From Paenibacillus sp. YN15 (GTDB lineage: Bacteria; Bacillota; Bacilli; Paenibacillales; NBRC-103111): a stretch of DNA of 64,000 nucleotides. Below, one piece after another: positions 1 through 8,499 of the stretch (its first letter is position 1; each line of letters starts with the position of its first letter). A program made the position numbers and the translations under genes. Where the stretch lies: contig NZ_QMFA01000030.1 in NCBI RefSeq assembly GCF_003285005.1, forward strand, positions 23,203 to 87,202, in the 5' to 3' direction. Below the pieces are notes generated by a model. The model saw only the letters and a list, made by a program, of their open reading frames with translations. It searched no databases and was not told where the DNA came from.

Positions 1-210
1 GACATTTCCATCGGTCTTTATTCCCCTACTCTGATTAAGGCGGGAGCCGAGCAGGAGAAGAAGATTGCCGATCTGAGGACCAAAATTATTCTGGGCACCG
101 AGCCGATTACGGCTTGGGACGACTATGTAACCAAGCTGAAGGGGGATGCCGATCTTCAGAAGATCTGCCAGGAGCTGACAGAGGCGTACAAGAAGCGGAT
201 GGGCAAATAA
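1..210 (+). CDS. ABC sugar transporter substrate-binding protein, C-terminal fragment
   Basis: Only the last 69 codons are inside the window; the reading frame is open from base 1 and ends at TAA 208-210. The tail contains ITAWDDYVTKLKGDADLQKI and ends in EAYKKRMGK. This closing pattern (a Trp-Asp-Asp-Tyr helix followed by a Gln-rich helix and a basic end) is typical of Paenibacillus extracellular solute-binding proteins of carbohydrate ABC importers, in which the mature lipoprotein binds an oligosaccharide outside the membrane. The next gene is a membrane-anchored AraC regulator, a usual neighbour of such transporters. The family is a fairly safe inference; the substrate is unknown. Confidence 0.7.
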   Translation, partial: DISIGLYSPTLIKAGAEQEKKIADLRTKIILGTEPITAWDDYVTKLKGDADLQKICQELTEAYKKRMGK

Positions 211-431
211 TACGGGAGCATAACATTCTTGCAGAGCAAGGCATGGGCCGGGGGCGGATCGGAGATCTGTTTCCGGCCAATATGGTTTAGGAAGCCGATG
301 GGCCGGATCTGATGCTGCGCGAGCCCCCATATTCCGATTGGCGTTGACAATAGGCGGGGCAATCTTCATCATGAAGCTGAGCCCCTCTTTCCCGGGCAGG
401 ACATTACCGCAATTTGAACGGAGGAAAATCC

Positions 432-2765
432 ATGCTGCAGAGCTTGCGCAACCGGCTCAGAACGGGTATGGAAAGCAGGCGGTCCAGACGGTTTTTCTGG
501 AGAAGCCTGAGTGCGTTTCTGCTGGTCACCTGTATTCCCGGGCTGATTACGGGCAGTATTATCTATTGGACCTCAACCATCGGAATTGAGAGCGAGCTCC
601 AGAAGCTTCATGAGAAGCAAGTGCAGCAGCGGGCGGAGAATATTGACGACCAATTGTCCTACATGGAAATGCTGTTCAGTCAGTGGGCATTCGACGCGCA
701 GTTCGATTACAAGCTCAAGGAGCTGGACTTTACATATAACTTTATTCAGGTCCGCGACATTTACCGAACCCTGTTCATCATGGAGGGGGCGCATCCGCTC
801 ATCTCGAATGTGGAGCTGTATTTGAAGTACCCCCAGCCGCTTATTTTTAACCGGGATGTCTATCGAAATATCACTGATGAAGCATGGAGTCAACGATATG
901 AAGCCATGCTGCAGCATACGAAGTTCGCTTACTGGACGGACAGCTATGAGCAACTGGGCAAAGAGGGGGAAAAGCCCCTTCTTGCTTTGGTGAACAAGGT
1001 GCCGGCCGGAAGCTCGGAGCCTCTGGGATGCATCATCACGCTGATGGACAAGGAAAAGCTGAGGAAGATGCTGCAAACTCTGACGCCGTACAATGAAGGA
1101 ACGGCTTTTCTTCTGTCGCCGGAGGGCGAGGGGTTTATTGTTCAGGGGGAGGCGGACAAAAACGGGCTTGAGCTGGCCTTGAAGGATGCCATCACCGGCG
1201 GCAAATACCGGACCGATTCTTTTCTCTATGATTATAATGGGGAAAAATATTCTGTTTCGGTAGGCGAATTTTCCAGAATCGGGGAGGCGTGGATATATGT
1301 GTCCGCCGCTCCCCTTACCGCCATCACCGCTCCGATGCTGTTCGTGTCCAAGCTGATCCTGCTGATTAGCGGAAGCGGTTTCCTTCTGGCCTTGGTGTTG
1401 TCCCTGGGGGCGACCTACCGGCTGTACACTCCTATCGGGAAGCTGGTCCGGCTTTTGCCCGGCAATGAGAACCACCGGGATGAATTCGAGCTGATCGAGC
1501 AGCAGTGGCTGGATCTGACACAGGAGCGGCAAACGCTGCAGAAGCGGCTGGAATCTCATCTGCCCCAGATGCGGGAGGGTTTTATGCTGCAACTGGTGCA
1601 GGGCCATCTGCTGTCCATGACGGAGAAGGATATCCGGGACCGTCTGCTCCATTATGGATGGGAGACCGAGGGGAAGCAGTTTGTCGCCGCGCTGATTCAG
1701 TTGGGCAGCCTGTCGGGGCAGGAGGGAAGATTCAAGCAGGGGGATGAAAGCCTTGTTACCTTCGCCGCAGCCAATATTGTCAGCGAGCTGTCGGGCTCCC
1801 TCTCCTGCCAGCTTGTGAATTTCCATGATCTGACCCTGGGGCTGCTCATCGCTTTCCCCGACGAGATGACGGCGAAGGAGCAGGCGGACATTCTGAACCG
1901 GACAGGGGAGGAATGGATTCAGGCGGTGGCCCGGGTGCTGAAGCTGCGCATGACCATTGCCATCAGCAGCCCTGTGGCCCAAATCCGGCACAGCTCGCTT
2001 CTGCTGGAGGAGGCGCGGCAGGCGTTAAGCTTTGCGGAGCTTGGCTCCGAGTGCCAGATTATCGAAGCCTCCTGCATCGATAAGCGGCGCAAGGCCCAGG
2101 GCTTCCGTTATCCCTTCACCCTGGAGAAGGAGATTATCCAGGCGGTGCGCATCGGCTCGGAGGAGGAAGCGGCCCAGCTCATCGAACGCTTCCTGAAGGA
2201 GCTGGCCCAGGACGGCGCCGCCAAATTTGTCATGCAGCAGGGAATGATGCAGCTGCTGGGCAGCCTGCAGCATGCCATGCTCCACTCCGGCATCAATCCC
2301 ATGGAGCTGTTCGGCGGAGTGAACCTGTATGAGCAGCTCGGCGATTGCAATGAACCGGCGGATATTCTCCGTTGGTTCCGCAGCAGGGTGGTGGGGCCGT
2401 ATGTACACGAGCTGATCAGCAGACAGGATTACCAATTGAAGAAGATGGTGGAAAAAACCATCGGATTCATCAACGAGCGCTACATGAGCTTTGAGCTGTC
2501 TCTGGACTGGTGCGCCGACCAGTTCGGCACCAGCGCCTACACCTTGAGCCGCGCCTTCAAGACGGTCACAGGGCTGAACTTCATTGATTACCTGACCAAT
2601 ATCCGGTTGGAGAAGGCCAAGGAGTTATTGCGGGAGACGGATATGAAGATCAACGATGTGGCCGCCCAGGTCAGCTATCAGCAAACCTATTTCAACCGCA
2701 TATTCAAAAAATACGAGGGCATCACTCCCGGCCAATACCGGGAGATGCACCAGGATAAGGGATAA
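432..2765 (+). CDS. Membrane-anchored AraC-family transcriptional regulator
   Basis: A one-component regulator of about 777 residues. A basic N-terminus is followed by a membrane segment (roughly residues 20-47), an extracellular sensor region, a second membrane segment (about 300-325), a cytoplasmic linker and a C-terminal AraC/XylS double helix-turn-helix (last 100 residues, with LSLDWCADQFGTSAYTLSRA and the closing YEGITPGQYRE). Proteins of this shape regulate nearby carbohydrate uptake genes in Paenibacillus. An in-frame TTG lies at 414, but ATG 432 has GGAGG at 420-424 with a 7-nt spacer and is preferred. It follows the sugar-binding protein gene on the same strand after about 220 nt, so it may have its own promoter (TTGACA at 344-349, poor -10). 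The ligand is unknown. Confidence 0.85.
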   Translation: MLQSLRNRLRTGMESRRSRRFFWRSLSAFLLVTCIPGLITGSIIYWTSTIGIESELQKLHEKQVQQRAENIDDQLSYMEMLFSQWAFDAQFDYKLKELDFTYNFIQVRDIYRTLFIMEGAHPLISNVELYLKYPQPLIFNRDVYRNITDEAWSQRYEAMLQHTKFAYWTDSYEQLGKEGEKPLLALVNKVPAGSSEPLGCIITLMDKEKLRKMLQTLTPYNEGTAFLLSPEGEGFIVQGEADKNGLELALKDAITGGKYRTDSFLYDYNGEKYSVSVGEFSRIGEAWIYVSAAPLTAITAPMLFVSKLILLISGSGFLLALVLSLGATYRLYTPIGKLVRLLPGNENHRDEFELIEQQWLDLTQERQTLQKRLESHLPQMREGFMLQLVQGHLLSMTEKDIRDRLLHYGWETEGKQFVAALIQLGSLSGQEGRFKQGDESLVTFAAANIVSELSGSLSCQLVNFHDLTLGLLIAFPDEMTAKEQADILNRTGEEWIQAVARVLKLRMTIAISSPVAQIRHSSLLLEEARQALSFAELGSECQIIEASCIDKRRKAQGFRYPFTLEKEIIQAVRIGSEEEAAQLIERFLKELAQDGAAKFVMQQGMMQLLGSLQHAMLHSGINPMELFGGVNLYEQLGDCNEPADILRWFRSRVVGPYVHELISRQDYQLKKMVEKTIGFINERYMSFELSLDWCADQFGTSAYTLSRAFKTVTGLNFIDYLTNIRLEKAKELLRETDMKINDVAAQVSYQQTYFNRIFKKYEGITPGQYREMHQDKG

Positions 2766-2809
2766 CCGGAGGGGCATCCGGCAAGCGCCCGCAGGCGGGT
2801 TTTGGCCTG

Positions 2810-3706
2810 TTAAGCGCCGCCGTCCTTGCCTTTGCCATAAAGCTGGCGCATGATGGTGCGGCCTGTGGGCGTTTGGGCCAGCCCGCCCTTGGCTGTTTCC
2901 CGGTGGGCGTCCGGCATGGCCGAACCCACCTCCAGCATCACTTGCACCACTTCGTCGGAGGGGATGACGCTTCTGACGCCGGCCAGCGCCATGTCGGCCG
3001 CCGCCAGGGCGGTTACGGCGCCGAAGCCGTTGCGCACGATGCAGGGAATCTCCACCAGGCCGCCTACGGGATCGCAGATCAGGCCCAGGGAGTTCTTGAG
3101 GGCCAGACCCACGGCGTGGATCGCCTGCTCCGGTGTGCCGCCCCGCAGCTCCGTCAACGCTCCGGCCGCCATGCCGATGGCGGAGCCCACCTCTGCCTGG
3201 CAGCCTCCTTCGGCGCCGGAGATGAAGGAGTTGTTGGCAATCACAAACCCGATGGCACCGGAGGCAAACAAGGCATGGGTCATGGCCTCGTCATCATACC
3301 CGAACCGCTCCTGGGCGCTGACGAACACACCCGGAATAATCCCGCAGGACCCGGCGGTGGGGGTAGCCACAATGCGGCCCATGGACGCATTCACCTCGGA
3401 GACGGCCAGGGCGTAGGCCATCGCCCGCCCGGCGTCCGGCCCGAGGTTGGATGCGCCCGGCTCCGCCGCATGCTCCATCACCTTGCGGGCATCGCCGCCG
3501 GTGAGCCCGCTGCGGGAGCGGGTATCCTCCGTCAGCCCGCGCTGCACCGCTTCCTTCATAATGCCGTAGTAATCGGCCATCTGGCGGTATACCGCCTCCT
3601 CCGCCATGCCGGATTCTGCGGCTTGCTCCCGCAGCATCATTTGTCCGATGGAGAGATTTTCTTCCGCACACAGCTTTGCCAATTGCTCCAAGGTTGAGAA
3701 TCGCAT
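2810..3706 (-). CDS. sdaAA: L-serine dehydratase, iron-sulfur-dependent, alpha subunit
   Basis: Catalyses deamination of L-serine to pyruvate and ammonia together with the beta subunit, using an oxygen-sensitive [4Fe-4S] cluster instead of PLP. The 298-residue protein has the normal length and carries the conserved cysteine segments TAGSCGIIPG, SGAEGGCQAEVGSA, and CDPVGG followed by VEIPCIVRNG, which contain the cluster ligands. Its ATG lies only 4 bases beyond the stop codon of the upstream beta-subunit gene, so the two are translationally coupled. The role is central metabolism: serine used as a source of pyruvate. Confidence 0.95.
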   Translation of the reverse strand: MRFSTLEQLAKLCAEENLSIGQMMLREQAAESGMAEEAVYRQMADYYGIMKEAVQRGLTEDTRSRSGLTGGDARKVMEHAAEPGASNLGPDAGRAMAYALAVSEVNASMGRIVATPTAGSCGIIPGVFVSAQERFGYDDEAMTHALFASGAIGFVIANNSFISGAEGGCQAEVGSAIGMAAGALTELRGGTPEQAIHAVGLALKNSLGLICDPVGGLVEIPCIVRNGFGAVTALAAADMALAGVRSVIPSDEVVQVMLEVGSAMPDAHRETAKGGLAQTPTGRTIMRQLYGKGKDGGA

Positions 3707-3710
3707 TCGA

Positions 3711-4385
3711 TCACCCGTTTCGTAGATTCACTACACTGATCCGGCTTACATCCGCCAGCCGGGCCAACTGCTCCAGCACCTCCGGCCGCGCCGGCTCATC
3801 CATTTCCACAACGGTCAGCGCATCGCCGCTCCGGGATTTCCGGTTGACGTTCATATGCCCGATATTGATCCCTTCGCTGCTGAGCAGCCGCGAAATATCC
3901 GCCACCATTCCCCGCTGGTCCCGGTGGAACACCAGGAGCGTGGGATAATCCGCGGTAAAGCGGACATCAAAGCCGTTGACCCGGGAAATTTCGATGTTGC
4001 CGCCGCCGATGGACGCTCCTGTCACCGTATCCTCCCGGCCGCCGCCGCTTTGGACCCGGAGCATTACCGTATTGGGATGCCCTGCCGGCAGCATGGCTGT
4101 CCGGAAGCGGACCTCCATCCCGGCTTGCTCCGCCAACGCCGCCGCATCCCGGATGCGGGCGTCGTCGGTATCATAGTCCAGCAGCCCGCCGATCAGCGCC
4201 AGGTCCGTGCCGTGGCCTTTATAGGTGGCGGCGAAGGAGCCGTACAGGGTCAGCTCCGCCAGCTCGGGCTGCGCTCCGTGCAGCCGTCTGGCCACACGCC
4301 CCAGCCTTGCCGCGCCTGCCGTATGCGAGCTGGAGGGACCCACCATGCTGGGTCCGATAATGGAAAACACATCTTTAAACCGCAC
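3711..4385 (-). CDS. sdaAB: L-serine dehydratase, iron-sulfur-dependent, beta subunit
   Basis: First gene of the two-gene serine dehydratase operon. It contains FSIIGPSMVGPSSSHTAGA, the signature of the beta domain, and a C-terminal ACT-like region (PTLLVFHRDQRGMVADISRL ... INIGHMNV) that probably senses serine. The frame can be extended to 4442, but the family starts at (M)RFKDVFSIIGPSMVG. This corresponds to GTG at 4385, which has GAGGAA 6 nt upstream, so GTG is chosen (224 residues, normal for the family). A sigma-A-like promoter lies upstream on the minus strand. Confidence 0.93.
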   Translation of the reverse strand: MRFKDVFSIIGPSMVGPSSSHTAGAARLGRVARRLHGAQPELAELTLYGSFAATYKGHGTDLALIGGLLDYDTDDARIRDAAALAEQAGMEVRFRTAMLPAGHPNTVMLRVQSGGGREDTVTGASIGGGNIEISRVNGFDVRFTADYPTLLVFHRDQRGMVADISRLLSSEGINIGHMNVNRKSRSGDALTVVEMDEPARPEVLEQLARLADVSRISVVNLRNG

Positions 4386-4462
4386 GGTCCGTTCCTCATT
4401 TCCTGTTCGTGACGAGTATATTCCTGCTGCGGGATCGCTCAAGCATCAAGCGCTCCAATCCT

Positions 4463-4491
4463 ATTATACAGCGCATTGGGCGATTTCCGAA
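4463..4491 (-). promoter_or_regulatory. Candidate sigma-A promoter of the sdaAB-sdaAA operon
   Basis: On the minus strand TTCGGA (4491-4486) is followed by a 17-nt spacer and a perfect TATAAT (4468-4463), about 80 nt before the GTG of sdaAB. The -10 is ideal and the -35 matches only in part. Confidence 0.5.
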
Positions 4492-4632
4492 AAGGTAAGG
4501 ACAGACTATTTGCACGGGCACAGCAGTTTACTCTGCTTGGAGGGCGGATGCTTCCGAATCTTAGGCGGGAAGGAAAATAGGGATTTTTGTAGAATAATCT
4601 GGATATGAAAATTTAGTCATAGGAGAACTTAT

Positions 4633-6468
4633 ATGAAAATTCGCATTCTGATTATTCTGCTTACTGTCTGCTTGCTTCCGGCGGCAATGCCTGCCCGAGC
4701 GGAAATCCAACCACCCGTTGCGGTTAAGTTAAACGGGGAAGAGCTCCAATTTGAACAGACGCCTCTGATAGAAAACGGCAGTGTGCTTGTGCCCATGAGA
4801 GGGATACTTGAGGCGTTGGGAGCTTCAGTCGGTTGGGTTCCGGAGAGTAAGACGGTGGAAGCCCGTTTGGGAAATATCACATTGGCTTATACCATTGGAG
4901 AAAAAACGGCCTATAAGAACGGTTTGCCGCTGGAATTGGGAACGCCCGGACTCATCAGCAATGGCTTCACTCTGGTGCCGGTCCGTTTTTTTGCCGAGGC
5001 GTTGGGGGCAAAAGTCAGCTGGGACCAAGATATGCGCACAGCCTCCATTGTGACGGTTGCCAGACGCAATGTGCAGATTGAGCAGATCATGGACGGGATG
5101 TATGTGACTGTCCGCTATATAGACGGAACGGAGAAGGATGCGCGAGATACAGTGAGGCTTGCGGGAATTTCGCCAGTGCATAATGGACAGGAGCCAACTG
5201 CTTATATCCGCTCACAGGTACGGGAAGGGTCCATACTGTCCATGGATATTCTCGGGAACCGCGACCGGAACCGGCACATCCACGGAATTTTGTATCTGGA
5301 GAACGGCCTTTCGCTGAATGAAAAGCTGCTGGCGGAAGGGATAGCGGCAGTTAGCGATGATCTTCGGGACGGATTGAAGGAAGAGTATGGGCCGTTGATG
5401 CTTGAAGCTAAAACCAACCTGACCGGCTTTTGGAATGCGGAAAAGAAGGATCAGGCCTCCTCCATCCGGAGCATGGATGTTGCCTCCAGCGGAGCAGCTG
5501 TGGTGATGGAGAATGGGGAGCTTTGGACCTGGGGGCAGTTTTATGAAAAGCCCACGCGGATTTTAGAAGAAGTGGTCATGGCCAATGTGGATACTGACAG
5601 TGGGATTGCACTGAAGCGGGATGGCACAGTATGGGTTTGGGGCTTCAACAACGGAGGGCTTTGGGGAACAGGGGAATCCGGGTACGAGGTAACGGTTGTT
5701 CCCAGGCAAGTGGCGGGCCTCCGGGAGATTGTATCGGTAGAGCTGGCTCATGCCGCTGCTTTTGCCATAGATGGCAGCAGGCAGGTTTTTGCCTGGGGCT
5801 CCAATTTCAAGGGAAAGCTGGGGCAGGAGTATTCTTTGGCCAATCACCTTATCAAGAGTCCGTATGCAACAGGCTGGACGGATGTCCAGGCAGTCAGTCC
5901 GGGATTTGAATTCTCCGTTGTGCTGAAAAAAGATGGGACAGTCTGGAAGACGCAGCCGGGCAGCTCCAGCCTGCTCCAGCTTGATGGCCTCCGGGACATC
6001 GTGTCCGTATCCAACCGGAACTCCTTTGCGCTGGCGCTTCAGAAAGACGGTACTGTCTGGACATGGGGAGTCCAAAGCGTATTTGGGCCTTCACTGTATT
6101 TGGAGCCGGGCCGTTTGGAGGGATTGGAGGACATTGTCCGGGTGTCAGCGGGAGATGACCATGCTTTGGCCATGGACCGGGATGGCAGTCTCTACGCCTG
6201 GGGGAGCAATCTGCATGGGCAGCTGGGCAATGCGCAATTGGAAAGTGCTTTCGGCAAAGCCGTTAAGGTGCCGAATATTCCTCCGGTAAAAATGGCGGCA
6301 ACCGGAGTGCGCCAATCCTTGCTGCTGCTTCAGGATGGCACACTCTGGGGTGTGGGAGGGAATACTCATTTTTGGATAGGCCCGGACTTCCTGCGGGATC
6401 GGGATTCCAGCAATGTGATTTATCAAAATAAGCTGACCCGGATTGAACTGAAGCTGTCTGAACTTTGA
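4633..6468 (+). CDS. Secreted protein: stalk domain, degenerate nuclease-like domain and RCC1 repeats
   Basis: A 611-residue exported protein. Residues 1-24 form a signal peptide (hydrophobic stretch ending ARAE). Residues about 30-140 resemble the copper-amine-oxidase N-terminal (stalk) domain: two half-repeats with VLVPMRGILEALGASVGW and LVPVRFFAEALGAKVSW. Residues about 145-270 follow the thermonuclease fold (VRLAGISPV ... LNEKLLAEGIAAV ... LMLEAKTNLTGFW), but the acidic catalytic positions seem to be lost. The rest is RCC1-type beta-propeller repeats (VWVWGFNNGG, VFAWGSNFKGKLGQ, LYAWGSNLHGQLGN). It stands alone, with AGGAGA before the ATG and a strong terminator after it. The likely role is a surface scaffold or binding protein; function unknown. 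Confidence 0.75.
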   Translation: MKIRILIILLTVCLLPAAMPARAEIQPPVAVKLNGEELQFEQTPLIENGSVLVPMRGILEALGASVGWVPESKTVEARLGNITLAYTIGEKTAYKNGLPLELGTPGLISNGFTLVPVRFFAEALGAKVSWDQDMRTASIVTVARRNVQIEQIMDGMYVTVRYIDGTEKDARDTVRLAGISPVHNGQEPTAYIRSQVREGSILSMDILGNRDRNRHIHGILYLENGLSLNEKLLAEGIAAVSDDLRDGLKEEYGPLMLEAKTNLTGFWNAEKKDQASSIRSMDVASSGAAVVMENGELWTWGQFYEKPTRILEEVVMANVDTDSGIALKRDGTVWVWGFNNGGLWGTGESGYEVTVVPRQVAGLREIVSVELAHAAAFAIDGSRQVFAWGSNFKGKLGQEYSLANHLIKSPYATGWTDVQAVSPGFEFSVVLKKDGTVWKTQPGSSSLLQLDGLRDIVSVSNRNSFALALQKDGTVWTWGVQSVFGPSLYLEPGRLEGLEDIVRVSAGDDHALAMDRDGSLYAWGSNLHGQLGNAQLESAFGKAVKVPNIPPVKMAATGVRQSLLLLQDGTLWGVGGNTHFWIGPDFLRDRDSSNVIYQNKLTRIELKLSEL

Positions 6469-6486
6469 TAGGGCGAGATATAGCAA

Positions 6487-6512
6487 AGAGGCTCAAGCAG
6501 AGCCTCTTTTTT
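6487..6512 (+). terminator. Rho-independent terminator after the RCC1-repeat gene
   Basis: Perfect stem AGAGGCTC / GAGCCTCT with a 5-nt loop and a run of six T. It overlaps the last codons of the convergent antiporter gene. Confidence 0.85.
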
Positions 6513-7650
6513 CCGCGTTGCCGCTGAAAAATATCTTGAGCAAGGAGGGGGCAATCAGCGTGGTCAGAATAATCGCGATGATCACCGGAGTGAAATACGC
6601 TGCGGGCAGCAGTTGGGCTTGCAGGCCTGCCGCTGCGATAATCAGCGCCACCTCCCCGCGGGAGATCATGCCCGAGCCCACCGCCCAGGCGGAGTGGTTT
6701 GAAAGGCCGGTTAACCGGCCGCCCAGCGCGCTGCCGGCCAGTTTCGTCACCACAGCGGCCAGGGTCAGGGCGGCGACAAACAGCAGCTGGTTCAGAACGC
6801 CCTGAAACGACACCTGCAATCCGATGCTGACGAAAAAAACGGGTACAAAAATCGAGTAGGCAATGGGTTCGATCTTGGCTTCCACCGTATGCTTAAACGA
6901 CGTTTGGGAAATGGAGATTCCCGCGGCGAAGGAGCCGATAATTGCCGCCATTCCCATCATATCGGCGAAGTAGGCAAAGGCGAAGCAGACCACAAGCGCC
7001 ATGGTGATGACAGGTTCAGTGACGGACAGCCGTTCAAGAAGCTTCATAAACCTGGGGACTGCCAGCCATCCGGCGAGAACGATAACGAGGAAGAAGAGCA
7101 ATTGTTTGCCCACCATCATGCCGATGGACAGATCGCTGCCGGCGCCCAAGAGGCTCATCATCACCGCCAGCAGGATCACAACCAGCACATCATCCAGCAC
7201 GGCCGCTCCCAGAATGGTGGTGCCTTCCCGGGATTGAAGCCGGTTCAAATCCTTCAGAACTTGTACGGATATGCTCACGGATGTGGCGCTGAAAACAACG
7301 CCCATAAACAGCGCGTAGGATAAGTCCAGTCCAAAAGCGGCTGCCAGCCCGGCAATGCCTGCAAAAGGCAGGATGATGCCTCCTGCGGCGACGGCCATAG
7401 CGGATTTCCAGGACCGCTTCAGTTGCTCCAGATCCGTCTCCAGCCCGGCAATGAACATCAGCAGGATCACGCCGGTTTCGGCTATATAATGGATGAAATC
7501 CGTATTTTCAATCCAGCCGAGCACCGCCGGCCCGACGATAATGCCTGCCAGAAGCTTTCCCAGCACGGAAGGCTGTCCCAGCAGTGTGGAGAGATGCCCG
7601 AATACCTTGGTCAACAACAAAATAAGGGCGAGATACAGAATAAACGTCAA
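6493..7650 (-). CDS. Cation:proton antiporter, CPA2 (KefB/NapA) family
   Basis: A polytopic membrane protein of about 385 residues with 11-13 hydrophobic segments and the Na_H_Exchanger signatures LGQPSVLGKLLAGIIVGPAV and ETGVILLMFIAGLETDL. It should exchange Na+ or K+ for protons across the cytoplasmic membrane. There is no C-terminal TrkA-N (KTN) domain, so this is the short form. A GTG at 7662 could start the frame but has no usable ribosome-binding site. The TTG at 7650 has GAGGTGA 8 nt upstream and gives a natural N-terminus (MTFILYLALILLL), so it is chosen. It stands alone; ion specificity cannot be read from the sequence. Confidence 0.85.
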   Translation of the reverse strand: MTFILYLALILLLTKVFGHLSTLLGQPSVLGKLLAGIIVGPAVLGWIENTDFIHYIAETGVILLMFIAGLETDLEQLKRSWKSAMAVAAGGIILPFAGIAGLAAAFGLDLSYALFMGVVFSATSVSISVQVLKDLNRLQSREGTTILGAAVLDDVLVVILLAVMMSLLGAGSDLSIGMMVGKQLLFFLVIVLAGWLAVPRFMKLLERLSVTEPVITMALVVCFAFAYFADMMGMAAIIGSFAAGISISQTSFKHTVEAKIEPIAYSIFVPVFFVSIGLQVSFQGVLNQLLFVAALTLAAVVTKLAGSALGGRLTGLSNHSAWAVGSGMISRGEVALIIAAAGLQAQLLPAAYFTPVIIAIILTTLIAPSLLKIFFSGNAEKRGSA

Positions 7651-7773
7651 TGCTTGTGTCACCTCATCGGTTGTGGCTTAACCAATGTATATACGAGGGG
7701 CAGGAGGAACGATTTCATGAAAGATCGGGAACAGGATGTTTGTATCTCCGAAAGGGCGGATTGCAGGTTTGCG

Positions 7774-8319
7774 TTATAAATTCCGCTCCAGCAAGGCTCC
7801 CAGCTGCTCCGCCAGCTCCCGGTAGGAGAAGGGCTTTTCATTCATGAACCACCATTCCACCACTCCAGCATAAGCCGATGCCGTGAACCGGACCAGGACA
7901 TCCTCCTTGATCCCCTGATTTTTCCCCCGGGTTACATCCAGCTCACACCGGAATTCATCAATGAGAAAGTCGAGGAACCGGTTGCGGAAATAAGGGGCCC
8001 CTTTGCTGGCCAGCATGAGGGAGAAGAAGGAATAATGCTGGTCGAAATATTCGCAAAAGACCAGAGTGGCCTCTGTCCACTCCAGCCTGCAGGATGCTTC
8101 GCACAGCTCCCGGAGCCGGTTCATATGCTCCTCGATGAGCTTGTCCAGAAGATCGTATTTATCCAGATAATGCAGGTAAATGGTTCCCCGGTTGACATTG
8201 GCCCTGTCTGAAATATCCTGGATGGTAATGTCGTCCAGATGTTTTTCTGTCATTAAGGCAATCAGAGCTTTTTTGATCGCCTCCCGGGATTTGAGAACCC
8301 GCCGGTCCACTTTTGTCAT
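7774..8319 (-). CDS. TetR/AcrR-family transcriptional regulator
   Basis: A 181-residue repressor-type protein. The N-terminal TetR helix-turn-helix is clear (ITIQDISDRANVNRGTIYLHY, residues about 30-52), followed by an all-helical ligand-binding domain with the WWF pattern of YfiR-like members. It is divergent from a zinc alcohol dehydrogenase gene with a 180-bp shared intergenic region holding two similar palindromes. Local autoregulation and repression of the dehydrogenase are therefore likely. The inducer is unknown; an aldehyde or other electrophile would fit the neighbour. Confidence 0.9.
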   Translation of the reverse strand: MTKVDRRVLKSREAIKKALIALMTEKHLDDITIQDISDRANVNRGTIYLHYLDKYDLLDKLIEEHMNRLRELCEASCRLEWTEATLVFCEYFDQHYSFFSLMLASKGAPYFRNRFLDFLIDEFRCELDVTRGKNQGIKEDVLVRFTASAYAGVVEWWFMNEKPFSYRELAEQLGALLERNL

Positions 8320-8368
8320 TTACGCGTCACCACACTTTATGATTTATTGTACAATTTCTGCAAGATTG

Positions 8369-8384
8369 TTCGTTAATCAACGAA
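8369..8384. promoter_or_regulatory. Candidate TetR operator 1
   Basis: Inverted repeat TTCGTTAATCAACGAA (6-bp arms, 4-bp centre) about 50 bp upstream of the TetR start. It shares TTAATCAA with the second palindrome on the dehydrogenase side. Confidence 0.45.
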
Positions 8385-8441
8385 AAGCGCCTAATTAACC
8401 ATTGCAACGTCTTCCGTTCTTTTTATAATAATAAACATATG

Positions 8442-8453
8442 TTGATTAATCAA
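8442..8453. promoter_or_regulatory. Candidate TetR operator 2
   Basis: Perfect 12-bp palindrome TTGATTAATCAA about 47 bp upstream of the alcohol dehydrogenase ATG, in an AT-rich stretch that probably also contains the promoter. It shares TTAATCAA with operator 1. Confidence 0.45.
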
Positions 8454-8499
8454 TAAGTATATAATTATATTCCGGCAACGGAATAAGGAGGCCAAAACC

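Noticed and set aside
573..1991. Long antisense open frame of 472 codons opposite the AraC regulator
   Set aside because: It is rich in Gln, Arg, His and Pro, has no ribosome-binding site and no conserved motif. In GC-rich DNA such frames arise by codon bias of the sense gene.
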